Source of the DNA: Lojkania enalia
Lineage: Eukaryota > Ascomycota > Dothideomycetes > Pleosporales
DNA length: 64,000 nt
Reading direction: 5' to 3'
NCBI GenBank assembly: GCA_010094045.1
Contig: ML986643.1
Location: 67,146 to 131,145 of the forward strand
The translations under genes and the position numbers were made by a program. Positions 46,230-58,067 of the stretch are shown here, in pieces. The number at the start of each line of letters is the position of its first letter. Position 1 is the first letter of the stretch. The notes under the pieces are model-generated. The model saw only the letters and a list, made by a program, of their open reading frames with translations, had not been told where the DNA came from and searched no databases.

Positions 46230-48400
46230 TAGGTATCCTAGATTTTCTCTTATAAATTTATAAAATTATAGATAATATTATCTTTTAGAAATTTCTATAG
46301 AGAAATTTAGTTTATAATTAGAAAATATAATAGTATTTATTTATAATAGATTCTTTAAAATTGCTCTCTAAGGGTATATATACTATTCTACACCTATAAT
46401 CGGCGATATTGATCATTCGTACCTTTTGGTTGCAGTAGCGCAGTGGTGTAGAGCCGTGCTTCTAACAGTAATATAATAGTAATTTACAACTTACTAGAGA
46501 AGTTTAAGAAGGGTGGTTAAAACTTCTAATATTAGTATATAAAGGACGCTCTTAATCACCTACAGGCATTTTTCTGGGCTTATCTAAGGCCTATAGAGCT
46601 GTTTAAGAGCAGTTATAATATCGTCTCAACTAACGCTACCTATTAGACCAACTACTTTAAGATGCTATTACTATACTCCTCCGTAGTAATCTGCCTCAAC
46701 CGGAACCTCGAGATTATGTATTCCTTTATACCGGAGGAAGCGGAATATACGTCCATAACGATTATTTAGTTCTTCTATAATACCTTTATCTCCTGCCGCG
46801 TTAAACTTTGTATTTTTATTACGGATAAATAAACGCAGCTGATAAATGCCCTAGAATACTTTTTTCTAGACGTCCCACGGAGATTGCATATGTAGCATAT
46901 GATCCAACAAGTCCGCTAACATGTGGCAGCTGTGTGAGATGTACGGCATGATAATACACTTGAGGAGAGGGAGGTTGATAAGCAGAGACCTAACTTCACT
47001 TCGCGATTCGTCAAGCTCCCAAGATGCAAGACTATAGTAGATTTTGACGCAGAATGGATCTCTATTACATGCGATTATCTGAAAGAGGAGGGTCTCCTTA
47101 AGTATATCCAGCGAAAATGGCTCTCCTGCAAACAACAGTGGGGGATCCCTCGTGTCGATACTATCTAGGCTATAGCAATTCCTCTACCTTTTATCTTAAG
47201 GGCTAGCGCGGTTACTTGGAGGACTACCTTCATACAGGCTCAGGCCATCTCTTTAACGTCCTTCACAAGATCTCTGGCCTTATTAAGGATCAAGTTTATA
47301 AATACTATATATAGCTCTCTGTGAAGCGTATTAATATCCTATCAAAACATCGAATACCTGGATTCCAGGACCTCCGTTACGAAGTCTCCAGCGCGGGTTT
47401 AGATATTCTATTTTCTCAGCTCACAATTACGAAATATATACAATATCTTAGAGATTATGTACTAACAGGTACACTTTCTAAGAAGTATAGGCTTCCTTGT
47501 TACCACAAGCTTTCTCTGCGCCTCTATAAGAGCGCTACATCTGCACTCGAACTATAGGTTCATGAGATCTTTGGCAATTTTTCTATACGATCGCCTTGGC
47601 GCTCCAGCGTATAAGAAGAAGCTAGACCTTTTATAGGTATACGCAATCCCCTAGTAGTCAGGATTAAAGGTAGGCCTAAAGGAGCGATGAGAACTAGGCT
47701 GCCAATCTAGGTAGAGCTTGTGCCATCTACTTAGTAGGTTACTACACTCCGTAGGCGCGCACAACCCTTTAAGAAAGTTACACCCAAGAAGCTAAGGAAA
47801 CGTTAGGAGAAGCACTGAATCCAACAGCGATAATATAGTCGTATTGGAGATCTTAAGCGGCGGAGAAAGCGCCAATAGCTCTAACTACGGCTCTCTAATT
47901 GAGATCCTCCAAGGCTTATCTCTCTCTGAGCCTCTTAGGAGAATTGAACAAGGGTGTCCATTAGAGCCTGTTGGGAGGGTACAAGAGGCTGCGTGTCCGC
48001 CTGAGAGGGCTGAATTGCCTTCTTTATCTCCGATTCCATCGCCGCCAGCTTTTCTATTATTGGAAACTCCCAGAGGTGACCCTCGGCAGTCGCGGGGCCT
48101 TCTATCAAGCCCAATAACTCCCTCTGTGCACCATCATATAGGTATATGGGGCGCACTAGGGTAGAGAGATGGTGCGACGACTATGGCGGCCCTCCTTGCA
48201 TAGGCAGGTTTAGTGAACAATTTTGACGACATTGCTAACTATACAGAAGAGCCGGATCTCACGCGGCCATTTGGCGCCTCAAGTACTAGTAATTCGTTAG
48301 CCCAGCCAGCGAAAAGGCGCAAGACGTAGTTGTGCATGCCTAATGTAGGACCTAGCGTACGGTATCATATGAGAGGAACCTCATTGCATCTCTATAGGCT
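46230..48400 (+). mobile_element. Decayed Mutator-like (MULE) DNA transposon
   Basis: After an AT-rich lead-in (46,230-46,400), the plus strand reads like a MULE/FAR1-type transposase with RIP-type stops. FFWAYLRPIELF is near 46,570 and TNYFKMLLLY near 46,640. SFIPEEAEY is near 46,730. LCIFITDK then LINALEYFFLDVPRRL (46,806-46,885) matches the catalytic 'FITD...AL..A...FP...LC.WH' region. Further on come YLHTGSGHLFNVLHKISGL near 47,230 and a SWIM-like RLPCYHKLS near 47,490. A basic C-terminal stretch follows near 47,750-47,860. Terminal inverted repeats could not be found by eye, so the ends are approximate. It is mutated less heavily than the 1-21,921 block. Confidence 0.72.
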
Positions 48401-49723
48401 CTGTGCAGCAACTAAACCTAACTAAGGAATTAGTTCTAGTCGGAAACCCCTTGGAGAAGTTATTTTGGGAGGGATTTGGGGCGTAAAAATTGAGTTATTT
48501 GTTATAAAAATTGTTGCGAGTTGTTCTACGAGCGGCAGAGCACGATCCACCAAAACTCACCCAATGCCTACTGCCACACCACGATAAAGCGTCTAATTCG
48601 CTCGAAAATTCACACGGGATGTCGAACGGGGTGCGTTATTCAGTACGAATGATTAAATACAATAATATTGGGTTGTTGTTGAGTACTGGTCGTGAGAGTG
48701 ATCGTTTCATTCTATATTCTTTAGAACGATGCTCGTTACATCCTAGTCCACGCAACCGTGCCTCTAGCTCCCTCCCATATGTTGAAGTTGGCTATAAATT
48801 TTCAGCATAGCTTAGACATTGCTAGTAACTACTTTGCCGTCTTCAAAAGTAATTGTTTTGTGTTGTTTGCAGTTGTTTTTTGCGATATTATTTGGTATTC
48901 TGGTGCTCACAGCTAGATTGCGCACCAACCACCTGCAGCCGGCAAGGGCACGTCCACGCCCACAACTATAACTCAGTAAATCACGATCCAATTCTCGTAA
49001 AAAAATTCTATTCAATTGCGCTTGATATTTTCTATAATTGCATCTTATTACCACTAGTTCGTTTACGCAGAATTTTCGTGATTTAATGCTGTAAACTTAC
49101 GATCGGATTTGGCCGTTACGAACTTTTGATAGGGTCGTGGAAACTTTGGCGCACGACTTTAGCGCTGCTCCAAACCTAATCGAGTCCGACGTCGGCGAAA
49201 TAACCTTGTTTTTGAAGGTATGCTGCAACCTATGTAATATCTTACAGGATAAAGTGGACGCGAGTCGACCCTTTTACTGTAGCATCACACTTAAAATTAA
49301 TCTCTTCTAACGTTTCTATATAAGATCAGAGTTTTCTCTTCAGTCATAAAGAACCATGTTGAACTGCAGGACCTATTAGAATTAGACATAGCAAGAGTGC
49401 ATGATTGAGGGTGAGTAAAGAAGATTAATTATGACTCATGCGTGGCTATATCGCACTGCGCCTCATTCGGATTAACGCTGGGTGTTACCGAGCAATCATG
49501 TGATTTTAAGCGGTCTTCCACTATTTCTAGAGTTACATCTCTCCTACCTATATAAGGCCTTTTGGGCTTACTGAAATCAATAAACTTAGTCTTTATTATC
49601 TGTAATTGCTCCAGCATCTTCACACCTTTTATAGGGGCACGTTCACATTTTACACATTAAACTATCCACATTCAAGCTTTCACTCCTCCTATATCTTCTA
49701 ATAGAAAAAGAAGCAAATTCAGA
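48401..49723. other. Gene-free spacer left of the REI1-like gene
   Basis: No supported gene. Small frames (48,511-48,810 plus; 48,812-49,054 minus; 49,429-49,623 minus) have no motif. The last 100 bases presumably contain the REI1-like promoter; a pyrimidine-rich CACTCCTCCTATATCTTC lies just upstream of its ATG. Confidence 0.45.
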
Positions 49724-50837
49724 ATGGCTTCAAAGTCGCGTGCATTTCCTTGCAATACTTGCTCTATTACTTTCAAATCCAGCGAGCTCCAGCGTTCGCA
49801 CATGCGACACCCTTGGCAGTGGGAATAACCGCGAAGTATCAGAGTGTGGGGCTAACGGTAGTAGTATATATAATCTAAGGCGTCGTGTAGCTGAACTGCC
49901 AGCATTATCAGAAAAACAGTATGATGCACAAGCTAAGACCCAGGAAATTATCCATCAACAGAAGGACAGCGATGAGCAAGGGAAAGAGCGAATCTCATAC
50001 AATGTAGAAGTCGAATCCGACTCCATTTCAGAAGATCTGCCTGAGACAGAATATGATATCTCTGAGAAGGTCCCCCCGACACAATGCCTCTTCTGTAACC
50101 TGGACTCTCCTACTCTTAATGCGAATATGGACCATATGTCATCCGTACACGGCCTTTTCATTCCGTCACCAGACCAATTATCAGACATGGAATCTTTCCT
50201 TGGGTATCTTGCAATCATTATATTCAAATATAATGAATGCCTCTATTGTGGTCTAGAGAAAGGCACTGTAGACGGGGTGCAGACGCATATGCGAGACAAG
50301 GGCCACTGCATGATCAAGATGAATGCAGAATCCGAGCTTCTTGACTTTTGGGAGCTTTCCGATAGCGGAGATGAAGGCCAAAACGAAGATGAAGAGCGTA
50401 CAAAGAGTGCTGCGATCAAGATATCTGAGACAGAAATGAGGCTTCCTTCTGGGGTTGTTATCAATTCTCGCTCTGATACCACTCAGCTTCGTACTAAGCC
50501 GGGACTTGCACAATCGAGGACTAAAGGCTCGCAATATAGAATCAAGAGAGCTGAGATGAAAGCTATTACTGCGGGAGAGAATCATGAGAGGGCAGATGAA
50601 AAACAAAATAGACCCTCACGCAGCAACGACCGCCGTGTCGCTGTTCGTGGTGAAATGGGGCTGGCTGGTATTCCGGAGAGTCAAAGGCGTGCTTTGCAGA
50701 TTACCGAGAAGAAGATGAAGAGGAGGGAAGTGGTTGCTAAAGCTGCACAGCGATACGCTGCGGAGCAGGAGCCAATTAAGGCAAAGTATTACAAGGTAGG
50801 AAGTTATGAAGATCTAGAAGGCTGGCTCAATGAGTGA
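49724..50837 (+). CDS. REI1-like C2H2 zinc-finger protein (pre-60S factor family), short paralogue
   Basis: Two exons, 49,724-49,818 and 49,865-50,837, split by a 46-base intron (donor GTGGGA, branch GCTAAC). They encode 355 residues. Rei1 and its human counterpart ZNF622 are cytoplasmic factors that help release and recycle proteins from pre-60S ribosomal subunits. Finger 1 is C10, C13, H26, H32 (FPCNTCSITF ... SELQRSHM), joined across the intron to YNLRRRVAELPALSEKQYDA. Finger 2 starts at C106/C109 (CLFCNLDS ... MDHMSSVHGLF). Finger 3 starts at C157/C160 (CLYCGLEK ... THMRDKGHC), followed by the family DFW motif. The C-terminus keeps QRRALQITEKKMKRRE but then diverges, lacking the conserved end, and the protein is shorter than usual. 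Its position beside a dead transposon suggests a lineage-specific duplicate. Confidence 0.82.
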
Positions 50838-50986
50838 TTGCTGATTTATGTACAGACAGAAGCTCCTATATACCAGGCTGGATAATCAAACCCGAGGTCT
50901 TTTATATACTCGATTGTTCCGCTTCCCTCTCTCTGCAGCAACTCCATCCTTTCTAGGAAGCCCTTCATAGAAGCCAACAAACTCAG

Positions 50987-51420
50987 TCACGCCATTTTTC
51001 CTGAAGGATGAGGTAACCACTCTTCTAGTTCCGGATAATCCCAATAGTTCGGAAACTAATACGTCTCAAAATCCTCCCGGTAATATTCATAGTCTCGAAG
51101 AACTCAAAATAGTTCTTACTCATCCAACTCCCACCCTGCGACATCGTAAACCCCCTCTCCTCGAACTCCTTGATCCGATCTACGAAAGGAATTCCACATA
51201 TATCATATACGATACTATATATTTCTGGATTGTTGTTTTGCTCGTCTAGTCATTCTTGGAAGATGCTAGGCCCGCTGACAAGCTGGATGACCTCGTAGAC
51301 CATGGTTGGGCTCAGCTCTGCGAAATAGGCGCGTAGGACAAAGGGGCTGGATTGTCCATGATATGTCTAATCTGTGGTATTGGAAGCCGTGAAGGAGGAA
51401 CAGCGCCACGGTCCAATACC
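50987..51420 (-). pseudogene. Broken gene for an unidentified fungal protein
   Basis: On the minus strand about 108 codons from 51,339 read as good protein (FVLRAYFAELSPTMVYEVIQ, then DRIKEFEERGFTMSQGGSWM). They are broken by one in-frame TGA where TGG fits (about 51,257). After ISFRTIGI a frame shift is needed to reach a plausible natural end, YPELEEWLPHPSGKMA then TGA at 50,987-50,989. Upstream, near 51,390-51,420, another frame (FLLHGFQYHRLDI) may be an earlier piece. I do not recognise the family. Codon quality and readable flanks argue that this was a real gene, recently lost. Confidence 0.6.
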
Positions 51421-53450
51421 TATTTGCTAGAAGCCGGCGATGGTCTTTTTCTGGTCCGATGTTACTATAGATACCTCTATTAAGCTGCCTAGGGAAGACT
51501 GCGTGGGCCTCTCTGTACTGTCTATATCCGGCTGTAATATTCCTATTACGATTGCGATAAGTACTTGTACATAATTTGTATTCCGTAAAAGACTGGTGGC
51601 GTATAATTTAGATACATGTTATCGTGTCAAATTTGAAAATGCAAGCAGGTCTTGTATATCATTCCCCCGGAGGTTATTATTATGCATAGAGCTTGGCTCT
51701 CTTTGACACTTTATTGATCCTGTCCGCTCGGATAAGCGAAGCTCCCCATCCAAGCTTAAATCATCATTTTCGTCATGTGACTATTATTATCACAACGTAT
51801 GACCACATATGGTATAGTCTTTCCCTCTTCTCTACCTTCGACAATTCTATCAAGTATCTAACCGGCTAATATACGGATTCACAAATGGGTTGGGACCATT
51901 TTCTCATTCCCGCTCTACGAGCTGGATTTTATAAGTATGATACGGACTTACATCGTCGACGAATGTTTGGCGATTTTTAGCCAATATAAAGCAGTCGAAC
52001 CATAGTTTGTAGAGGCCGTGTGTTAGTCATTTTATGTCCGAATATGCTGTCCTTCAAACAATTTTATTGTTAGTACAAATTCAAGAATAAAGTTCAGCTA
52101 TTATTCTTTCGATAGGCTTGTTTAAATCACAGATTTTAGTTCTGAATAGTATTGTCGGGGTTAGTTACTTTCAGAGACTGTTATTCAGCCTAAAATTACG
52201 TTCATTCCGCTCCGGATATAGGAATTCATACCTATTATAAAACGTAGTAGACGGTGGGTTATGGTGACTTCCTTAATTTTGTTATAGTGTCGATGTAAAC
52301 ACTCCTTAATCCTTTTCAAGGACCCTAGGCATCGATATCTACTAGGTAAATAAAGAAGAAGTATATAATTGGTACTACTAGGGTGAATATCTTATTTATT
52401 AGAATATTAACATTTTTAGCGCCTTTATAAATCAATCGTAGTTCTGATACGATCTTTTTACTCTCTTCTCATTCGCCTATATAATTGCCTTTAGTCCGCA
52501 CATATTAAAGGTTTAAGCTAATAGCACATCATGTTTATAGCCTAGCTTTTAGTGACTATTTTAGTCTACCGTCTTGCGGCCTCTCTATAGCGAAGAGCAT
52601 GTACCTTAAAGAGATAATCTTTGTCTCTACTCTTCTGACAAGCTTTTTAGGTGGAAGACATGTTACTTCTCGGGTTCGCTTTTGGACTTAGCTGTTCTTC
52701 GCATTATTTTAGGTCCTAAAGAGTAAATTGCAAAGAAATAGAGCTAATTGACGAAGATTCGTATACTACAGGATGTGTATTAGTGCTGTGCGTATGAATA
52801 TCTAGTTCTTTCCTCTATATGATGTCCATTTAGATCTTTTTAGACACTACTAAAGACAACTAGAAGATATACTTCCCGGCAGAAGAGATTTTTAGTGTCT
52901 AAATCACGAAACGGGGGGACTTGAATTTAGTATTGCTATGACCGTTTCATCTAACAAATACAGAAAGAGAGAAGTAAATCTCCGTATTTATACACACGGA
53001 CAACGTAAGTGGTCATTTTGAGACCCCTTAGCTTATTTTAGATACCACGAATAAGTTAGAACGATATTAATACGGATAAGGGTGAAATGTATACTTTGAG
53101 AATTATTGGTATGAATGCTACGCTGAAAGATGATGTATTTTCGGAATGATTGGACCCTTTTAACAACGGGAGTGTTCTTTTTGCAAACATACTGTTACCA
53201 ATTTTCCTTTTCAGATTCTGAGAGTGGAGGTGGAGAAGGAAATGTATTGTGTCTGTCCTAAATAAATACTTTATATATTGGCGGAAGGGTAGTGAATATA
53301 CGACCGTGAAAAGGCTCAAATTAAGGCCAATGCCATTACAGAACTGTGAAGGACTTCTAACATACAGACTAATACATCACTACCAAGCTTCGCCCATTCA
53401 TCTAAGACTCCAATTATCAAACAGATAAGCCTCCAAAAAAAATAGTGAAC
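51421..53450. other. 2-kb gene-free region
   Basis: I see no coding region, RNA gene or clear transposon here. Composition is moderately AT-rich, without the extreme TA enrichment of the left block. The small minus-strand frame at 53,056-53,319 is unsupported. Confidence 0.45.
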
Positions 53451-54964
53451 TTACCCCTCCCATTTCACAATCACACTATCGATCCCGTGCAACTGCGGGC
53501 CAAACAAGCAGTTCGAACCTCTCCTACAATTCGACTCCAAGCAACGGTGACCCAAGATACATTTCACAGCTCTACACGCCAGGCCAGAAGGACATGCAGA
53601 GAGCCTTGCCACAGCACGCAAGGCCTCGAGATTCTCGCCAGTGACTCTTGTCCCGTGATTGAACTTGCACGCCTTTTTGTAACTACATTTACCGAGAATG
53701 TGGTGTTCGTTACAGTACTTTTTGGACTTCATTGCCTTGATGCTTGCAGCGGAGCATGCAATCGGCATGTCAATTCTTTGGCCTGCGGCGTTCAGAGCAA
53801 TTCTTCCTTGAGCGCTTGCTGAAGCTGCTTCATTAGGGATTAGTAAAGCTGATAGAGGAGTGCTAAGCGATGCTGCAGCGGCATAGTTGGTCACACGCGG
53901 ATTATCCTTCGCAGGTGTCCCAGGAGGAGTTAGAATGGTAGCCGGTGGCGCGCTGGTGAGTTTCGTATCTCGAATCACTTGAGAGCATGGAAGAGTCGGC
54001 AACTTTGCGGCTAGTCCCACAAGCTCTTTTGCGAATGGAGGACCTTCCAATAGCGTAATCTTTTTTGAATCACGGTAAGGTCCCAGCAGTCGTGCATACC
54101 CGTTATCAGCCGAACCACCGAAGAAGACATGGCGGCACTGCGCATTGGCAATCCCCATTTGGAAATTGGCTATATACATGTTAGATAGCATCCCAAATGG
54201 GATGTTAGACGCGGTACCTTTGATTTTCTCGTCGGCGCATTCCTTGCCATCGCCGGCATTGATGAAGTCACATATCGCATTCTCTTTGTTGAACCCATTA
54301 ACGAAACTGCCGAAATCGACAGCGCTGGAAAGAACTTGTGCATCACGATAGACCTTCGCAAGTCCCTTCAGGTTTGCATACACCCGAATGACTATTTTGG
54401 CACTAACGGGGACCTCCGGATACTTATTGCAGAGATACTCGGTCGTCGAGATGATGAGCTGACGTGCGGCTTGACGACCACCGTCCTCACCAGCTTTGAC
54501 GAGGTCATCGGTGAACTGGTAGTACTTTTTAGCTGTTTTTACATACAACCAAATAGTAGGGAGAACCTACGCCCATACAATCACCATCGATAAGAACCAA
54601 TACATAATCCATCTGAGCCTATTTGAACGGTTAGCAAAGCGGTAAAGCGCTCGTTAAAGCACCAACCAGAATTTGCTGAATCTTCCTCATGTCACCGTCT
54701 TTTTCTTTGATTTGCATTTCCTTCTCTTCAACCTTCCGTTGATACATGTCGGAGATATCGCGTTCGCGCGCAAGGAGCCTTTGGCTTTCAGCGACATTGG
54801 CTTCCAGCGACTTGACACGAGAGATGAGGTCCTAATAGCTTTAGCAATCCATAGTTGATAGTCCGTAACTGGGAGCTACCACCTACCTGCACAAGAGCAG
54901 TTTTTTCATCTTCAAAGGCCAACACCTTGGCCCAACGGGCCTCGTACTCAACCACACCGGCCAT
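53451..54964 (-). CDS. Coiled-coil, PIN/NYN-like and tandem CCCH zinc-finger protein
   Basis: Four exons: 54,964-54,887; 54,831-54,667; 54,618-54,579; 54,532-53,451, giving 454 residues. Introns are 46-55 bases, and the joined length is a multiple of three. Residues about 1-80 are a charged coiled coil (RWAKVLAFEDEKTALVQ, then MYQRKVEEKEMQIKEKDGDM). At about 83-95 comes YVLVLIDGDS, then DDLVKAGEDGGRQAA, a fungal domain that resembles a PIN/NYN nuclease-like start (LIDGD). A Pro/Thr/Ala-rich linker follows. Near the C-terminus are CCCH fingers (CNEHHILGKCSYKKACKFNH with C-x8-C-x5-C-x3-H, then C-x5-C-x4-C-x3-H) and a further Cys cluster. RNA binding is likely, but function is not established. 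The exact third intron (donor GTATGG) is the least certain point. Confidence 0.78.
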
Positions 54965-55792
54965 AAATCAAACAATGGCGGAGTAAGACATCAGAACTTA
55001 GAAAGTGAGCAGAAGCCAAAGTAGATGTATTAAGAGCAGCTTTCTCGAGGCTGCGCAAAGCAGCAGTGGCGCATCTGGGGGCATCGTCAAATGTTGCCTC
55101 AGCATCCAAATGAGTGTTGCGTAGAAGGCGATATTGATTGGCGATCGAACGTGATTTTTGAATCCATTGGCAGATAGGCCATGGTGCTTGCAAGAATACG
55201 CGCCCATTTGCTGTGCCGCATGCCACAGCGCCTCCACGCCGACTTCAGGTCGTAGGCAGAAGATATTGAATGGTGGGCGGAAAATCTCCAAAGGCGATGA
55301 GGAGGGTGGAATTTAGTCATCCGTCGAACAACGCCTTGGGTCTTCCGGAAATGAAACCCATTGGAACTTTCAACCTCGTGGCGTTATGCGGTCGCCGAGG
55401 CCCCTCTTCACCTTCTTTCCTTCCTGGCTAGCCTTAGTTCTTGCCTTGGTATTAGTTGGTAAACTTCCGGTTTTGAGTAACTACAAGCTGGCAAGGTGTC
55501 ATCTTTACATGCTGAAGTCAACATTAAAGCGGTAGGGAAGGTCGACCGAAACCCAAGGCACACACGTGACCTGTTACCCAATCAGGTATCCACAAATTTC
55601 TCATGCATCTTGATTAGGGTGTGTTCAAGATTCAGTGATTAGAGTTTGATTCTGGTATATACATCCTAATCGAGGTGAGCCGGTGCTATATATTCATAAA
55701 TTCTACAAAAATTCATCAGCGCATCACGACGAGGCATTCCACGGACGCCTGGCTTGAGAAGCACTCTCAGGTCGTTTATTGGTCTGACCATA
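54965..55792. other. Intergenic region
   Basis: It lies between the start of the CCCH gene and the stop of the MTP18-like gene. Overlapping minus-strand frames at 54,948-55,320 lack motifs and are probably leader or promoter sequence. Confidence 0.45.
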
Positions 55793-56869
55793 TTACAACT
55801 CTTTCTTTTTGTGTGCTTGAGCGACTGATTCCTTGTGCCTTAACTCCTTGTTTCCAGTCACCGGTCGTCCTTCAACGGCCCGTGCTCCGCCAATCGCCTT
55901 GAACGATTGATGGAATATCCATTCTGTGGCCTGCTCAACTGGCTCATCAAAGATATAGGGTAGGAATGGTACCACTGAAAGACCGAGCTACAATTCATTA
56001 GTATGCGCCTTCATGACGCAAAAATCTTGAAAGATAGGACGAACGAGACTTACGCCAATGGGCCCCCACGTTCTTATTGTTTTATTCTTGACGTTCTTCA
56101 TGGCTCTTCCAGAGTACTTTACAATGCTATGAATCGTAAACGCGGGCAGACCCATACTAGCCACAGCCTGGAACACCGCCCGCTGCGCCATAACAGCCCT
56201 GTAATCCTCAATCGCGGGCACCCGTCCAGGTATCACCTCTCTACCCGTTAACACACTATCCTCTTTCGACCCAACCATCTGGCCAACCTTCTTCACTGTG
56301 TCTTTCAAGATCCCACCTTCCTTTCCTTCCTCTTTCTCCATATGTAGTTCTGGGTGTAGGACCCGCTGATTACGGCAATACGCCTTGTATCCCTCGTTTG
56401 CAACATCGCCGGTTAGATAGAGCCAGGACACAGCATAGGCGCCGCGTACGATGTAGGGATGCGCTACCGGTCGGAAAGATTCACCAATATCAGAGGTGTA
56501 GGCAACATAGCGGTGGGCGCTCATCATGATGGTACGAATGCGGGATGCGTAGGCTGCATAGCGGACAGGGGTGTCGGTTGAGTCTTCGGACCTGATCAAA
56601 AATTAGATCTATACTTTTACCCCGTGATATGGTTCCACATCACTGTCTTAAGTTCTATGAGCTTGAAAGAGTGCGTATCGTGGATGAGAAGCAGGTAATA
56701 CATACGTCCCTTCATAGAAGTCTTCCCAGAGATTCTCTTCATTATTCAGAGTATCCTGTAGCTCTTTCGGTAGCGCTTTACGAGGCGGTGGTGTCGAGAA
56801 GTCTGGTCGCCGACCAGCACGTTCGCGCGGAATGTCCTCGACATCCTCTTTCCTATCGTCTTTTGCCAT
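55793..56869 (-). CDS. Mitochondrial fission process protein, MTP18/MTFP1 family
   Basis: Three exons: 56,869-56,706; 56,591-56,057; 55,987-55,793, with introns of 114 and 69 bases (GT-AG), giving 297 residues. The family is an integral protein of the mitochondrial inner membrane; in animals MTFP1/MTP18 promotes fission. The N-terminus is charged (MAKDDRKEDVEDIPRERAGR). The MTP18 domain runs from about 55 (TDTPVRYAAYASRIRTIMMS) and includes SDIGESFRPVAHPYIVRGAY and VSWLYLTGDVANEGYKAY. A charged loop follows, then RAVFQAVASMGLPAFTIHSI and the last membrane stretch GLGLSVVPFLPYIFDEPVE. The C-terminus is basic. Human MTFP1 is 166 aa; fungal forms are longer, so length is as expected. It is divergent from ATP19 across 344 bases. 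Confidence 0.88.
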
Positions 56870-57213
56870 GAAGGATAACCCAATTGTAATACTCTAGCTT
56901 CTTCTAACCTCTCCCATAGAAGACAGTCCAGTTAGAAAAAGGTTGGGAAGGGAGAGGACGTATCAAGTGTGCAGCAAGGAACCACGACTCGACTCGTAAC
57001 TCGCATGCCCGCACCGAACCGAACGTCACTTCTGTGGCTTGCTTTCCGAAGCTCCGACGCGCCTCAACTCGTGGCGGTGCATCCACCCTTAGTCATCCAA
57101 AACTTCAACTCTAGCAATCTTTCTCCAAACCGCGATTCCCATCTATCTCCTACCCATTGGCCCCGCATCCGTCCATCCACACCCTCTTCACCATCCAAAT
57201 ATCCACTGCCGAG
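56870..57213. promoter_or_regulatory. Shared divergent promoter of MTP18-like gene and ATP19
   Basis: Only 344 bases separate the two start codons, which face away from each other, and both genes encode inner-membrane mitochondrial proteins. The region must hold both promoters and leaders. The right half is C-rich with TC tracts (about 57,100-57,180), typical of fungal leaders. No specific factor site is claimed. Confidence 0.6.
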
Positions 57214-57655
57214 ATGGTCCACGTCCCCACCTACAATGTTTTCGGCCGCCAGGTCGGCGCCCACGTCGTACGTATCTCCTTACCCAACAAGAGCTTCGGA
57301 AAACCGCGCAGCTTCTACCAACGTCCACATCAGCTTTTTTAGCAGTCTAGAGGCTTTCCTAGACTGAGTTATGCTTGAGGCCCACTCTTGGGTGAGGACT
57401 TGCTGATGATAGGCATGTGTAGCTCTCGATGGCGACCCTCGGCATAACATTCGGCGGCGCATGGCTCGCCATGAGCGGCGGCAAGAAGCCCGAAGAGCGA
57501 GGCCCCGCCATCAACGCGAAGAGCAAGGAGGAGGAGAGCTTCGTGAAGTATGGTTCCCCGCATTGCGCACCCCAACTCCACAAATTCGTGATGGAAAAGG
57601 TGGCTGACAATGTTGCAGGGACTTCATAAAGAAGGCTGAGGGCGAGAAGAAATAA
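57214..57655 (+). CDS. ATP19: ATP synthase subunit k (Atp19), mitochondrial
   Basis: A small three-exon gene: 57,214-57,267; 57,423-57,547; 57,619-57,655, introns 155 and 71 bases, giving 71 residues (yeast Atp19 is 68). It reads MVHVPTYNVFGRQVGAHV, then LSMATLGITFGGAWLAMSGG, KKPEERGPAINAKSKEEESF, and VKDFIKKAEGEKK. The YxVFGRQVG start, the single Gly-rich membrane helix ending SGGKK, and the acidic EEESF-VK-FI-KKAE tail fit the subunit k family. Subunit k is a non-catalytic subunit of the F1Fo ATP synthase that helps stabilise dimers in the inner membrane. Every splice junction is GT-AG and keeps frame. Individual exons are too short to stand out as open frames. Confidence 0.9.
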
Positions 57656-58067
57656 GCGAATGGTGGCGATGAGGATTGAGAGGGGTATGAGGGAGGGAAA
57701 GGACGGAAGGCATGGATATGACTCTCGGATAGACAGGAGTGCCGCGGGCATGTAGATACAGCACCATTGTACCAACAGCCATCAAAAGATCATTTACGCA
57801 CCCAGTTCTTATGGATCCACGAGAAGAACGCGCCTACAAGGTCTCCGTAAAGGTAAGAGGTATCTAATTAAGCTTGTGCTTCTGAACGGGAATGGTCGCG
57901 AGAATCAGCAATAGAAAAGCCCCCAAACGCCAGGTATCACTCGTAATATATGTGGTCTGAAACATGCCAAAGCTATCCCATCTATTGGCACCAGAGCGCC
58001 AAATCCAGCCCTAGTAATCGGCCAATCCATACCATATTCATACTCTCATTACAAACAGTGATTTCCT
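57656..58067. other. Short convergent spacer between ATP19 and CSM1
   Basis: About 410 bases between the ends of two convergent genes, containing their 3' untranslated regions. Nothing else is seen. Confidence 0.5.

Noticed and set aside
46430..46470. Possible tRNA-like sequence (GTAGCGCAGTGGTGTAGAG)
   Set aside because: It resembles an A box, but no B box or cloverleaf could be made downstream, and the region reads as transposon DNA.
49429..49623. 64-codon minus-strand open frame before the REI1-like gene
   Set aside because: No motif, and it lies in the probable promoter.
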